Shown here: piece by piece, positions 21,147-30,223 of the stretch
How positions within the stretch are numbered: position 1 is the stretch's first letter
Layout of the letters: each line of letters opens with the position of its first letter
Origin: Clostridiaceae bacterium
Lineage (GTDB): Bacteria; Bacillota; Clostridia; Lachnospirales; Lachnospiraceae
Assembly (NCBI GenBank): GCA_021200535.1
Contig: JAJQGL010000112.1
Coordinates: 20,561-84,560 of the forward strand
Direction of reading: 5' to 3'
Length of the DNA: 64,000 bases
The notes under the pieces: generated by a model
What the model saw: the letters and a program-made list of their open reading frames with translations, nothing else
Told to the model about the DNA's origin: nothing
The model's database searches: none
Made by a program: the position numbers and the translations under genes

Positions 21147-22844
21147 TTAATTTTCACCCTGCAATGCGTCAAAGCCTTCCTCTCCGGTACGAACCTTAAC
21201 AACATTTTCAACATCATATACAAAAATCTTTCCATCACCAATATTTCCGGTATAAAGCGCTTTTCTCGCCGTTTCGATTACCTTGTCAACCGGTACGGCA
21301 CTGACAATAACCTCTACCTTCATTTTCGGAAGAAGCACAATATCAAGCTCCGCACCACGGTATCTGGTTGTCATGCCTTTCTGTGTACCACAGCCAAGGA
21401 CATTTGTTACCGTAATTCCGTTGATGCCAATGTCGTTCATTGCCTGCTTCAAATCCTCAAACTTGCTCTGCTGGCAGACAATAGATACCTTTGTAATCTT
21501 TGCGACACCGGTATTTTCCGTATTCTTCGGCTTCATGGCTGCAGGCTCAGGCACTCTGACAACCTCCACAGCCTTCTCAACCGGAACCTCACCCTTTAAC
21601 GTTTCAATAGGTGTACCGGCAGAATAGAACATGTTTCCTGCAGGCATAAAGTCTGCATATGCTGACGGCAGTCCATGCTCTGTCACATCCAGGCCCCGTA
21701 ATTCTTCTTCCGGAGAAACACGCAGACCCCATACCTTATTTAAAACATAAAATACAATACTCATGGTAATGGCAGCATAAGCTGCTACTGTAATAACGCC
21801 AAGGCACTGAACTCCCAGCAGATGGAAACCGCCGCCATAGAACAGACCCTGATTATCATATACTGCAAAAAGGCCAACTGCAACCGTACCAAACGCACCA
21901 TTAAATCCATGTACGGCAACCGCACCAACCGGATCGTCTACCTTTAAGACATTCTCAACAAACCATACTCCGAAACAGCAGATCAGGCCGGCACAGATAC
22001 CAATAATAATGGCTCCCAAACCATCCACCGAATCACAACCGGCTGTAATCGCTACCAGACCGGCCAAAGAACCGTTCAGTGACATTGACACATCCGGTTT
22101 TCCATATTTTACCCATGTAAAAATCATCGCGGATATCGTTGCAAACGCCGGCGCAAGTGTCGTGGTCGCAAAGATTCTCGCCAGATGGTCTATATCTCCA
22201 GCTGCTGCACCGTTAAAGCCATACCATCCAAACCAGAGGATAAAGACGCCAAGCGCACCCAGCGGAAGATTATGTCCCGGAAATGCATGCGGTTTTCCTG
22301 TCCGCTTACTAAACTTACCGATACGCGGTCCGAGAAAAGCTGCACCGATCAGCGCGGTAACACCGCCTACCATATGGATTACCGTAGAACCGGCAAAATC
22401 AATAAAACCAAGCTTAGCTAACCATCCATTTGCATTCCAGGTCCAACCTGCCTCAATCGGATAGATCACTGCACTGATAATAGCGGAATACACACAGTAC
22501 ATACTAAACTTCGTCCGCTCTGCCATGGCTCCGGAAACGATTGTTGCACAAGTTGCGCAGAACACAAGCTGAAATACAAAATTGCTCCAGTCAAAGCCCT
22601 CAAAATTCGTAAACATATCATATTCCGGCTGGCCAATAACGCCTCCAATGTAGTTTCCCGAATTCATAATTCCGTATCCAAGTACAATAAACACCACTGT
22701 ACCAATACAAAAATCCATCAGGTTTTTCATGATAATATTACCTGCATTTTTTGCCCTGGTAAAGCCTGCCTCCACCATTGCAAATCCGGCCTGCATCCAG
22801 AATACCAATGCAGCGCCTAATAGATACCAAATACTCATATCCAT
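21147..22844 (-). CDS. amtB: ammonium transporter (Amt/Rh) with fused C-terminal PII (GlnB/GlnK) domain
   Basis: Amt core (WYLLGAALVFWMQAGFAMVEAGFTRAKNAGNIIMKN; GVAVGLFAVYD region), then PII domain KITKVSIVCQQSKFEDLKQAMNDIGINGITVTNVLGCGTQKGMTTRYRGAELDIVLLPKMKVEVIV...ALYTGNIGDGKIFVYDVENVVKVRTGEEG in one uninterrupted ORF. Confidence 0.95.
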   Translation of the reverse strand: MDMSIWYLLGAALVFWMQAGFAMVEAGFTRAKNAGNIIMKNLMDFCIGTVVFIVLGYGIMNSGNYIGGVIGQPEYDMFTNFEGFDWSNFVFQLVFCATCATIVSGAMAERTKFSMYCVYSAIISAVIYPIEAGWTWNANGWLAKLGFIDFAGSTVIHMVGGVTALIGAAFLGPRIGKFSKRTGKPHAFPGHNLPLGALGVFILWFGWYGFNGAAAGDIDHLARIFATTTLAPAFATISAMIFTWVKYGKPDVSMSLNGSLAGLVAITAGCDSVDGLGAIIIGICAGLICCFGVWFVENVLKVDDPVGAVAVHGFNGAFGTVAVGLFAVYDNQGLFYGGGFHLLGVQCLGVITVAAYAAITMSIVFYVLNKVWGLRVSPEEELRGLDVTEHGLPSAYADFMPAGNMFYSAGTPIETLKGEVPVEKAVEVVRVPEPAAMKPKNTENTGVAKITKVSIVCQQSKFEDLKQAMNDIGINGITVTNVLGCGTQKGMTTRYRGAELDIVLLPKMKVEVIVSAVPVDKVIETARKALYTGNIGDGKIFVYDVENVVKVRTGEEGFDALQGEN

Positions 22845-22866
22845 TTAAACTCCTCCTCTCTTTTTC

Positions 22867-22904
22867 AAAAAAAAAGATGTCACGAATCTCTTCGTGACAT
22901 CTTT
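22867..22904 (-). terminator. perfect hairpin plus T9 run in the amtB leader, terminator/attenuator-like
   Basis: AAAGATGTCACGAA-GAGA-TTCGTGACATCTTT (14-bp perfect arms) followed by T-run, just upstream of the amtB RBS. Confidence 0.85.
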
Positions 22905-22915
22905 GTCATAACATT

Positions 22916-22943
22916 ATTATATACAAACAGCGCTTTCTGTCAA
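22916..22943 (-). promoter_or_regulatory. sigma-70 promoter of amtB
   Basis: Minus strand TTGACA-16 nt-TATAAT; both hexamers match consensus exactly. Confidence 0.88.
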
Positions 22944-23041
22944 CCATTTTTCTCCATTATAAATTTTATTTTTCAAAAAACGGTTTTTACTTTATTTTTT
23001 TCTGTCTATACATTAAAAAGCTTAACTTTATTTTGTAATCT

Positions 23042-23800
23042 TTATTCCAGCGGTATCGAATTGTCCAGCATATATTCGATAAATTGCTGCGCATATTCCG
23101 TATTGGCGGAGTTGACCGAAATACCAATGACAGGCTTTTCCACAAAACCCCCAAGCTCCTTATATTTGTCGCTGTCGGTCAGATAAATGCCGCAGTAATA
23201 TTCCGTCTGGTCGCTTGCCTCTGTCTCACCGATCTGGTCCGTTGTGTTGTTTCGGACATCCTCACCGGAAACATACTGGGAATACAGCCTGTACTCCTCA
23301 TCATAATTGTTGTAAAATGAAACCTCCGAATAATCAGTGGTATCCATAAAATATGCTGATTTTGCCCAGTGCTTGTAAGATTCTTCCTCCGATATCACTA
23401 CATCCACCGTACCTGTATACAGATAGGTCTGCAGCTGGCTGTGGCTGCAGTCCACATCTACAACCACCGTCTCTCTATCGCTTGTCTGGAAATACTCTTC
23501 CAGGATCTGCTGAAAATCCGCAATCTCTTCTTCGTCAAACACATCCTTCTCAATCGCAACATAAAGCACATTGATATCCCTGTCAAGCATTGCCTGAACA
23601 ATCCAGGCAAGAAATACCGCAGCAATCACCACAATGATCAGCAGTGTTTTAAAATAATACTGCATAAAATGCCTGATCTTTCCTATTTTGGAAAGATTTT
23701 TGATATCCTCATCATTTGTTTCCTTCGTTCGTTTTTTGTACAGCTCGGATTTACTGTTTTTTAATTTTTCCTGATCCTCTTCGGAAAACTGCATTGCCAT
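23042..23800 (-). CDS. uncharacterised single-TM protein with large predicted extracytoplasmic domain
   Basis: Cytoplasmic charged N-terminus, TM TLLIIVVIAAVFLAWIVQAML, then ~190 aa acidic/polar domain with possible substrate-binding-like TYLYTGTVDVVISEEE. No family firmly recognised. Confidence 0.8.
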   Translation of the reverse strand: MAMQFSEEDQEKLKNSKSELYKKRTKETNDEDIKNLSKIGKIRHFMQYYFKTLLIIVVIAAVFLAWIVQAMLDRDINVLYVAIEKDVFDEEEIADFQQILEEYFQTSDRETVVVDVDCSHSQLQTYLYTGTVDVVISEEESYKHWAKSAYFMDTTDYSEVSFYNNYDEEYRLYSQYVSGEDVRNNTTDQIGETEASDQTEYYCGIYLTDSDKYKELGGFVEKPVIGISVNSANTEYAQQFIEYMLDNSIPLE

Positions 23801-23817
23801 AACAAATCTCCTTTCTT

Positions 23818-24177
23818 CTATATAAAGGTTCCCCATATATAAACCAGAAGATAACATACCAGCAGCAAACCGTTGATCACAGATGCAATGGTAGGAAACA
23901 GCGGCCTGATATTATCCCCCCGCAGGCTCATCCAGGAAACAACAAAACCTATGATACTGAGCAAAAAGCAAAACAAACCTACTACACCCACATAAATCCC
24001 TGCATTTCCATCACTTTCTCCCGAGACAAAACAAATCACCGCAAAAATACTGAGTGACAAAATACCAAGAAACATTGCAACAATCGCCGACAACGGATGT
24101 TTTTTATCTGTTAGCTGAAGTGATTTTCCTTTTTTCCTTTTTTTCCGCTTCATCCGTTTTCCCATTCCCCCTTTCAA
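23818..24177 (-). CDS. small three-TM membrane protein, uncharacterised
   Basis: ~119 aa; basic N-terminus then three hydrophobic segments; overlaps the vanZ stop. Confidence 0.78.
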   Translation of the reverse strand: MKGGMGKRMKRKKRKKGKSLQLTDKKHPLSAIVAMFLGILSLSIFAVICFVSGESDGNAGIYVGVVGLFCFLLSIIGFVVSWMSLRGDNIRPLFPTIASVINGLLLVCYLLVYIWGTFI

Positions 24178-24671
24178 GCTTTCCTGTCCATAAACATACG
24201 ATATATTTTATTGCATATTACAAATAAAAGATACCCTAAAAATCCGCCTAAAGTATTTAGAATAACATCATCCACATCACACGAGCCTAACTTTGATACC
24301 AGCTGAATCCCCTCCACCAAAACAGATGCAAGGCAGCTGATCAGCGTAATCCGAATCCAGCCCCACTGGCGGCTGGACAAAACCGGAAGGACAAAGCCCA
24401 GCGGCATGAAGCACACAACATTCCCCACAAGGTTGACAATCACACTGCCATAACCGATTTCCCTGCGGTACTTCCAAAACCGCCCAATCTCTGCAAATGG
24501 CTGCATGTTGTAGTGATACATTTCACTGGGCGTTCTTCCAAATTGTTCGCTGAAGAACAAAAAGTGCACCATAATATACAAATAGATGATAAACAGTAGC
24601 CATGAAAAAAGCCGGAGCTTTCTGTGTCTGCCTTTTTTCGCATCCTTTTTCATACCAATACTAAACTCCAT
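24174..24671 (-). CDS. VanZ-family membrane protein
   Basis: NLVGNVVCFMPLGFVLPVL...SCLASVLVEGIQLVSKLGSCDVDDVILNTLGGFLGYLL; start uncertain (24722/24671/24653). Confidence 0.88.
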   Translation of the reverse strand: MEFSIGMKKDAKKGRHRKLRLFSWLLFIIYLYIMVHFLFFSEQFGRTPSEMYHYNMQPFAEIGRFWKYRREIGYGSVIVNLVGNVVCFMPLGFVLPVLSSRQWGWIRITLISCLASVLVEGIQLVSKLGSCDVDDVILNTLGGFLGYLLFVICNKIYRMFMDRKA

Positions 24672-24722
24672 TCCCAAACAAAAGAAATAACATGCGCCGA
24701 GCCATGCGCAGCCCTGCTGCAA

Positions 24723-27161
24723 TTATTGACGCAAAACGGCTCCCATATCTTTCAATGCAGCTATCATTTTATCCATAGCCGTATTGACTTCATCATCTGT
24801 CAGCGTGCGGTCCTTTGCACGGAAAGTAATCTTATAGGCAAGCGATTTATGGCCTTCCAATATCTGCTCTCCCTCATAGATATCAAACAGCTCTAAGCTT
24901 TCTACAAGAGCGCCTCCCTTTTTGTAAATTACACGCTCAATCTGTCCGGCAAGAACCTCTTTTTTCATGGTAAGGCTGATATCGCGTACCATTGCAGGGA
25001 ATTTTGGCACACCCTGATATTTCACTGTCTTCTGCGGCATAGCGAGCAGCTGTGCCAGATCAACCACCGCCAGATAGGCCTTCTGGCCGATCGCAAAATT
25101 CTTCAAAACCTGCGGGTGAACCTCACCCAGACAGGCTACAACATTTCCTTCATAAAGCACATTTGCCTGACGCCCCGGGTGCAGGAAGCTCTTTTGGGCA
25201 TCCGGAATATACTCTGTCTCTCCCGTGAGACAAAGCTTGTCAAAGATTTCTTCCAGAACACCCTTCATATCATAGAAGTCGCCCTGGCCGTACATTCCCA
25301 AAGTCAGCTGTACCCTCTCGTCAGGAAGTTCCTGCAGCGGCAGCTGCTTTGGAAGATAAACATTCGCCAGCTCATACAGACGCACATCTTTATTCCGGCG
25401 ACTGAAATTTGTCGCAAGAGACGTTAGCATGCCGCCAAGCGCAGAAGTGCGCATCACACTGTAATCCTCTCCCAGCGGATTGCTGATAGCAATGCTTTTT
25501 CTTAACCGGTCATCCGGGGCGAGGTTTAATTTGTCATATACCTTCGGGCTTTCAAAAGAAAAGGTCATACCTTCGCAAAAACCATATGATTCCACAACAT
25601 CACGCACAGTATTTTCAAGTAATAGCTTTTCAGAAAGGCCGCCCATGGTTGCCGAGCTTTCCGGCAGCGTCATCGGAATCCGGTCGTATCCGTAGAAACG
25701 CGCTACCTCCTCTGCAATGTCTGCCATCCGTTCCAGATCCTGTCTCCAGGTTGGCACAATCACCTTTTTGGCCCCGCGGTCTACCTTAAGGTCAATCGCT
25801 TCCAAATAAGACACCATTTCATCCTCTGCAATCGCAGTCCCCAGCAGCGCATTGATCTTATCCACATCATATGGAATCTCCGTCTCTTCTTTCTTAACCG
25901 GATAATAGTCAACAACGCCGCCAACCACTTCTCCTGCGCCAAGCTCTTCCACCAGCTGACACGCACGGTTCATCGCCTCAATCGCCGTGTTTGGGTCAAG
26001 CCCCTTTTCAAATTTGGCCTGCGCATCCGTTCGCATGCCAAGCTTCTTTCCGGACAGACGGATATTCGTGCCGTCAAAGGTTGCCGCTTCAAAAAGCATG
26101 GTCTTTACATCATCTGTGATCATCGAATTTTCGCCGCCCATGATTCCGGCAAGCCCAACTGCTTTCCTGCCGTCGCAAATCATCAGCATGGTATCATCAA
26201 GCGTTCTTTCCTGCCCGTCTAAGGTTTTAAAAACCTCTCCGTTTTCTGCCTTCCGCACAACAATTTTTTTGTCCTCAATCCGATCCAGGTCATATGCGTG
26301 CATCGGCTGAGAATATTCTTCCATAACATAATTTGTAATGTCGACAATATTGTTGATCGGACGGATTCCAACTGATGCAAGCCGTCTCTGCATCCATTCC
26401 GGCGACGGCGCCAGCCTGATATTTTTAACAACACGGGCCGTATAGCGTTTGCAAAGCTCGGAATCCTGTACCTCCACAGAAATATAATCATTGACATCCT
26501 CACCGTTGCCGGTTTCTGTCACAACAGGCGGCACAAATTTCTTTCCAAAGGTTGCCGCTGCCTCTCTTGCGATCCCAAGCACCCCGAAGCAGTCTACCCG
26601 GTTTGATGTAATCTCATATTCAAAAGTCACATCGTGAAGCCCCAAAACCTCTATTGCATCCGCACCAACCGGCGCTTCCGCGTACTGTGGATTATCCGAC
26701 AAAATATAAATTCCATCCGGCGCCGCATCCGGATACATATCCCTGCTTGACCCCAGCTCATCGATTGAACACATCATGCCGAACGATTCAACGCCCCGGA
26801 GTTTTCCTTTTTTAATCCTGATACCGCCGTCAGCCGCACCGTTATGATGGTCCCCTGCTACCTTTCCGCCTGCCAGGACAACCGGGACTTTATCTCCCTC
26901 CCTGACATTTGACGCACCTGTAACAATCTGCACCTCCGAACCAGCCTCATCAATCTGCACCTGGCAGATAATTAACTTATCAGCATCGGGATGTTTTTCA
27001 ATTTTGTTAATCTTCCCAACAATTATCTTTTCCAGATTTTTATCTAACTCTGTATAGCCTTCTACCTTCGTTCCCGAAAGTGTCATGGCGTCTGTGTATT
27101 CCTGTGCCGTGCAGTCCAGCTCCGGCACATATGCTTTAATCCATGATAGTGATGTATCCAT
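24723..27161 (-). CDS. pheT: phenylalanyl-tRNA synthetase beta subunit
   Basis: 812 aa; N-terminal tRNA-binding domain, B3/B5 and FDX-ACB C-terminus; downstream of pheS. Confidence 0.97.
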   Translation of the reverse strand: MDTSLSWIKAYVPELDCTAQEYTDAMTLSGTKVEGYTELDKNLEKIIVGKINKIEKHPDADKLIICQVQIDEAGSEVQIVTGASNVREGDKVPVVLAGGKVAGDHHNGAADGGIRIKKGKLRGVESFGMMCSIDELGSSRDMYPDAAPDGIYILSDNPQYAEAPVGADAIEVLGLHDVTFEYEITSNRVDCFGVLGIAREAAATFGKKFVPPVVTETGNGEDVNDYISVEVQDSELCKRYTARVVKNIRLAPSPEWMQRRLASVGIRPINNIVDITNYVMEEYSQPMHAYDLDRIEDKKIVVRKAENGEVFKTLDGQERTLDDTMLMICDGRKAVGLAGIMGGENSMITDDVKTMLFEAATFDGTNIRLSGKKLGMRTDAQAKFEKGLDPNTAIEAMNRACQLVEELGAGEVVGGVVDYYPVKKEETEIPYDVDKINALLGTAIAEDEMVSYLEAIDLKVDRGAKKVIVPTWRQDLERMADIAEEVARFYGYDRIPMTLPESSATMGGLSEKLLLENTVRDVVESYGFCEGMTFSFESPKVYDKLNLAPDDRLRKSIAISNPLGEDYSVMRTSALGGMLTSLATNFSRRNKDVRLYELANVYLPKQLPLQELPDERVQLTLGMYGQGDFYDMKGVLEEIFDKLCLTGETEYIPDAQKSFLHPGRQANVLYEGNVVACLGEVHPQVLKNFAIGQKAYLAVVDLAQLLAMPQKTVKYQGVPKFPAMVRDISLTMKKEVLAGQIERVIYKKGGALVESLELFDIYEGEQILEGHKSLAYKITFRAKDRTLTDDEVNTAMDKMIAALKDMGAVLRQ

Positions 27162-27182
27162 AGCAATCCTCCAAATTTTTTC

Positions 27183-28202
27183 TTAAAACTGTTTCAGAAA
27201 ACGGGTGTCATTTTCATAGAGAAGCCTCATGTCGTCTATCTCATATTTAAACAGGGCAATTCGCTCAAGTCCCACGCCAAAAGCAAAACCGGTATATTCC
27301 TCCGGATCAATATTACTCATCTCCAACACATGCGGATGTACCATGCCGCAGCCAAGAATCTCCACCCAGCCGGAGCCTTTACAAAAACGGCAGCCTTTTC
27401 CGCCGCACTTAAAGCAGCTGACATCCATCTCTGCACTCGGTTCTGTAAACTGAAAATGGTGCGGACGGAACTTTACCCTGGTGCCTTCCCCAAACAGGCG
27501 AACCGCAAATTCCTGCAGCGTTCCTTTCAAATCGGCAAAGGTAATGTTTTTGTCAATGACAAGCCCCTCAATCTGATGAAAGGTCGGGGAATGCGTTGCA
27601 TCCACCTCATCCGAACGAAACACCCTGCCCGGCGCTATCATGCGAATCGGCAGTTTGCCCTTCTCCATCTCATGAACCTGTACGGAAGAAGTCTGGGAAC
27701 GGAGCAAAATATCCTTTGTAATATAAAATGTATCCTGCTCATCCTTCGCCGGATGATTTGCCGGAATATTTAACGCCTCAAAATTATAATAATCGTACTC
27801 TACCTCCGGTCCTTCAACGACACTATAGCCCATGCCGACAAAAATATTTTCTACCTCTTCCAGCGTAATGGTATTTGGATGACGGTGTCCCAGTCCCAGA
27901 CGCTTTCCCGGAAGCGTTACGTCGATTGTTTCACTCTTGATTTTTTCTTCCAAAAGCTTCTGTTCAAACAGCTTCTTCTTCTCTTCCAGCTGATACTCAA
28001 TTTTTTCACGAACTTCATTTACCATCTGGCCCACCTTCGGGCGATCCTCCGGCGCCACCTCTTTCATTGACTTTAACACAGAGGTAAGCTCGCCTTTTTT
28101 CCCCAGAAATGCAACGCGGATATCATTTAATCGATCCAGCTGCCCGGAGGCATCAATCTGTGTCATTGCCTCATCCAAAATCTTTTCTAATTTTTCTTTC
28201 AT
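27183..28202 (-). CDS. pheS: phenylalanyl-tRNA synthetase alpha subunit
   Basis: LGHRHPNTITLEEVENIFVGMGYSVVEGPEVEYDYYNFEALNIPANHPA; start MKEKLEKIL at 28202. Confidence 0.97.
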   Translation of the reverse strand: MKEKLEKILDEAMTQIDASGQLDRLNDIRVAFLGKKGELTSVLKSMKEVAPEDRPKVGQMVNEVREKIEYQLEEKKKLFEQKLLEEKIKSETIDVTLPGKRLGLGHRHPNTITLEEVENIFVGMGYSVVEGPEVEYDYYNFEALNIPANHPAKDEQDTFYITKDILLRSQTSSVQVHEMEKGKLPIRMIAPGRVFRSDEVDATHSPTFHQIEGLVIDKNITFADLKGTLQEFAVRLFGEGTRVKFRPHHFQFTEPSAEMDVSCFKCGGKGCRFCKGSGWVEILGCGMVHPHVLEMSNIDPEEYTGFAFGVGLERIALFKYEIDDMRLLYENDTRFLKQF

Positions 28203-28317
28203 CTCTACCTCATTTCCTTTCGTGAATATTCCTGTAACCGAGCGCACATCCCTGACACGCTTTTTCGTTTTATTGCTTTTTCCCTTTCCGTATCATAATT
28301 TCACAAATGCATTTTAT

Positions 28318-28355
28318 ACTATAGGAACAAAGTTTCCTATAGTAAGTTTCCTATA
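28318..28355 (-). repeat. inverted plus direct repeat between T-box terminator and pheS
   Basis: ACTATAGGAA-N6-TTCCTATAGT perfect 10-bp arms (28318-28343) and direct copies of AAGTTTCCTATA at 28330-28341 and 28344-28355. Confidence 0.85.
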
Positions 28356-28359
28356 TCAT

Positions 28360-28388
28360 AAAAAACTTCCCGCACACTGCAGGAAGTC
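28360..28388 (-). terminator. T-box-associated terminator hairpin
   Basis: ACTTCCTGC...GCGGGAAGT followed by T-run on the minus strand. Confidence 0.88.
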
Positions 28389-28690
28389 TCTAATCTTTCT
28401 TTTTCGGGCCCCGGCAGCTCGCCGCTGTCAGGGACGGCTTCTCGCCGCGGTACCACCCTGGTTCTTATGTGAAAAGCAGACAGCGAAACGCCTGCCGCCT
28501 TCTTCATAAACACTTGATTTCAGTTAACGCCTGACACGTCATTCCATACACAGCACAACTCTGCCTTCCGGAATGCAGCTCGCGTGGGAAATTCAGTTTA
28601 TCCGGGAACGTAAGAATGCTTTCAGCCGGGGACATTCTCTCTCTGTCCGGATCGGATCAACCTACTGTAAATACACGGTCATCGCTTTTT
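28360..28690 (-). promoter_or_regulatory. T-box leader (Phe) upstream of pheST
   Basis: Minus strand AGGGTGGTACCGCGG T-box sequence (28445-28459) with a terminator stem downstream; position directly upstream of pheST. Confidence 0.93.
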
Positions 28691-28742
28691 ACTATGCGAA
28701 ACGGTAAAATTTTCTAACATATTCGGAAACGGATTCATTTTA

Positions 28743-30170
28743 TCACATTTCTTTTAGAACTGCAACAATCTTTTCAAAATGCATCCCATGAGACGCTTTG
28801 ACTAAAATGGTATCCCCCTCCTGCAGCAGTCCGACAAGCTGCTCCGCCGCTTCCTGTCTGTCTGCAAAATAATATACATGTTTTAAACGGGCTGCACCTT
28901 CAAAACAGTGCTTTGCCAGCCTGCCGACGCAGATCAGCAGATCAAGTCCCGCATCCGCCGCATATTCCCCTATCTCATAATGCATCTTTTCTTCCCCACT
29001 GCCAAGCTCGAACATATCACCAATAATCGCTACCCTTCTCCCGTCCGAACCGGCAATGACGTCAATCCCTGCTTTCATAGAAACCGGATTTGCATTGTAA
29101 CAGTCATCCAAAATGGTAAATTTTCCAGTCTCAATCACGCTTCCGTGGCCACCGACCGGCCTGAATTTTTCAATGCCCCTGCAGATTTCTTCCGGCGTCA
29201 TGCCCATATCCAGTGCGACTGCTGCCGCCGCCAGTGCATTGGAAACCATATGCCGGCCCGGAACCGGTATGGTAACTTCAAATTCCGCCTGCGATGACCG
29301 GATCCTGCACCTTGTTCCCCGGATGCCTAAATTTTTCACCGACACGGCATAAACGCCGCCCTGCTTCTGATTTCCAAAGAAAACTATTTGCCTCTGATCC
29401 TTTTGTCCGTCAGCGGCAAAATCTGCCTGCGGCCCTTCGCCAAATGCCGCCCTGACCCTGCCATCCGAAAAAGCGACAGAAACTAATTTATCATCTTCTC
29501 CATTCAGATAAGCGGTTCCGTCTGGCCTCATGGAAGTAAAAATTTCTGTTTTTGCGCGCAGGACGCCATTGCGGTCCCCCAGATTTTCCAGATGGCACTG
29601 CCCGATGTTTGTGATAACGCAGCTGTCCGGACGGACAATCTGTGTCAGCCTTGTCATTTCTCCAAAGTCACTGATGCCCATCTCCACGATCGCCACCTCA
29701 TGCTCCTGACGGATGCGAAACATGGTCAGCGGCACACCTACTTCATTGTTAAAATTGCCATTTGTCTTTATCGTCCGGAACCGCTCTGACAATACAGCGG
29801 CAAGCATTTCTTTTGTCGATGTTTTTCCAACGCTTCCGGTAATTCCTATCATTTTAACATTAAGCTGACTGCGGTACAGCTTTGCCATATCCTTCAATGC
29901 CTGATAACACGAATCCACTACAATATACGGATGCTGCTCCGTTTCCGGCGCCTGCTCCGACAGGCAGCAGAGTGCGCCTGCCTGATAAGAGGGCTGCACA
30001 AAGGCATTGCCGTCCACTCTGGCGCCCTTAATAGCTACAAAAAGACAGTCCGTTTCCACCTGACGGCTGTCAATCGTAATCATAGAAACCGGTTTTTCTC
30101 TTTTCCTCTCCGGCCCATAATAGGTTCCCCCTGTTGCCTGAAGGATTTTTTCCAGCGTCATTCCCTGCAT
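28743..30170 (-). CDS. murF: UDP-N-acetylmuramoyl-tripeptide--D-alanyl-D-alanine ligase
   Basis: MIGITGSVGKTSTKEMLAAVLSERF; ILDDCYNANPVSMKAGID; start near 30170/30161. Confidence 0.95.
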   Translation of the reverse strand: MQGMTLEKILQATGGTYYGPERKREKPVSMITIDSRQVETDCLFVAIKGARVDGNAFVQPSYQAGALCCLSEQAPETEQHPYIVVDSCYQALKDMAKLYRSQLNVKMIGITGSVGKTSTKEMLAAVLSERFRTIKTNGNFNNEVGVPLTMFRIRQEHEVAIVEMGISDFGEMTRLTQIVRPDSCVITNIGQCHLENLGDRNGVLRAKTEIFTSMRPDGTAYLNGEDDKLVSVAFSDGRVRAAFGEGPQADFAADGQKDQRQIVFFGNQKQGGVYAVSVKNLGIRGTRCRIRSSQAEFEVTIPVPGRHMVSNALAAAAVALDMGMTPEEICRGIEKFRPVGGHGSVIETGKFTILDDCYNANPVSMKAGIDVIAGSDGRRVAIIGDMFELGSGEEKMHYEIGEYAADAGLDLLICVGRLAKHCFEGAARLKHVYYFADRQEAAEQLVGLLQEGDTILVKASHGMHFEKIVAVLKEM

Positions 30171-30223
30171 TCTGGAAGTCCAGACCGGCACGGTATCACT
30201 CAGGGAATACTGCCCGTTCTGAT

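Noticed and set aside
28222-28509. 95-aa plus-strand ORF
   Set aside because: Lies over the T-box leader and pheS 5' region; the RNA element explains the sequence.
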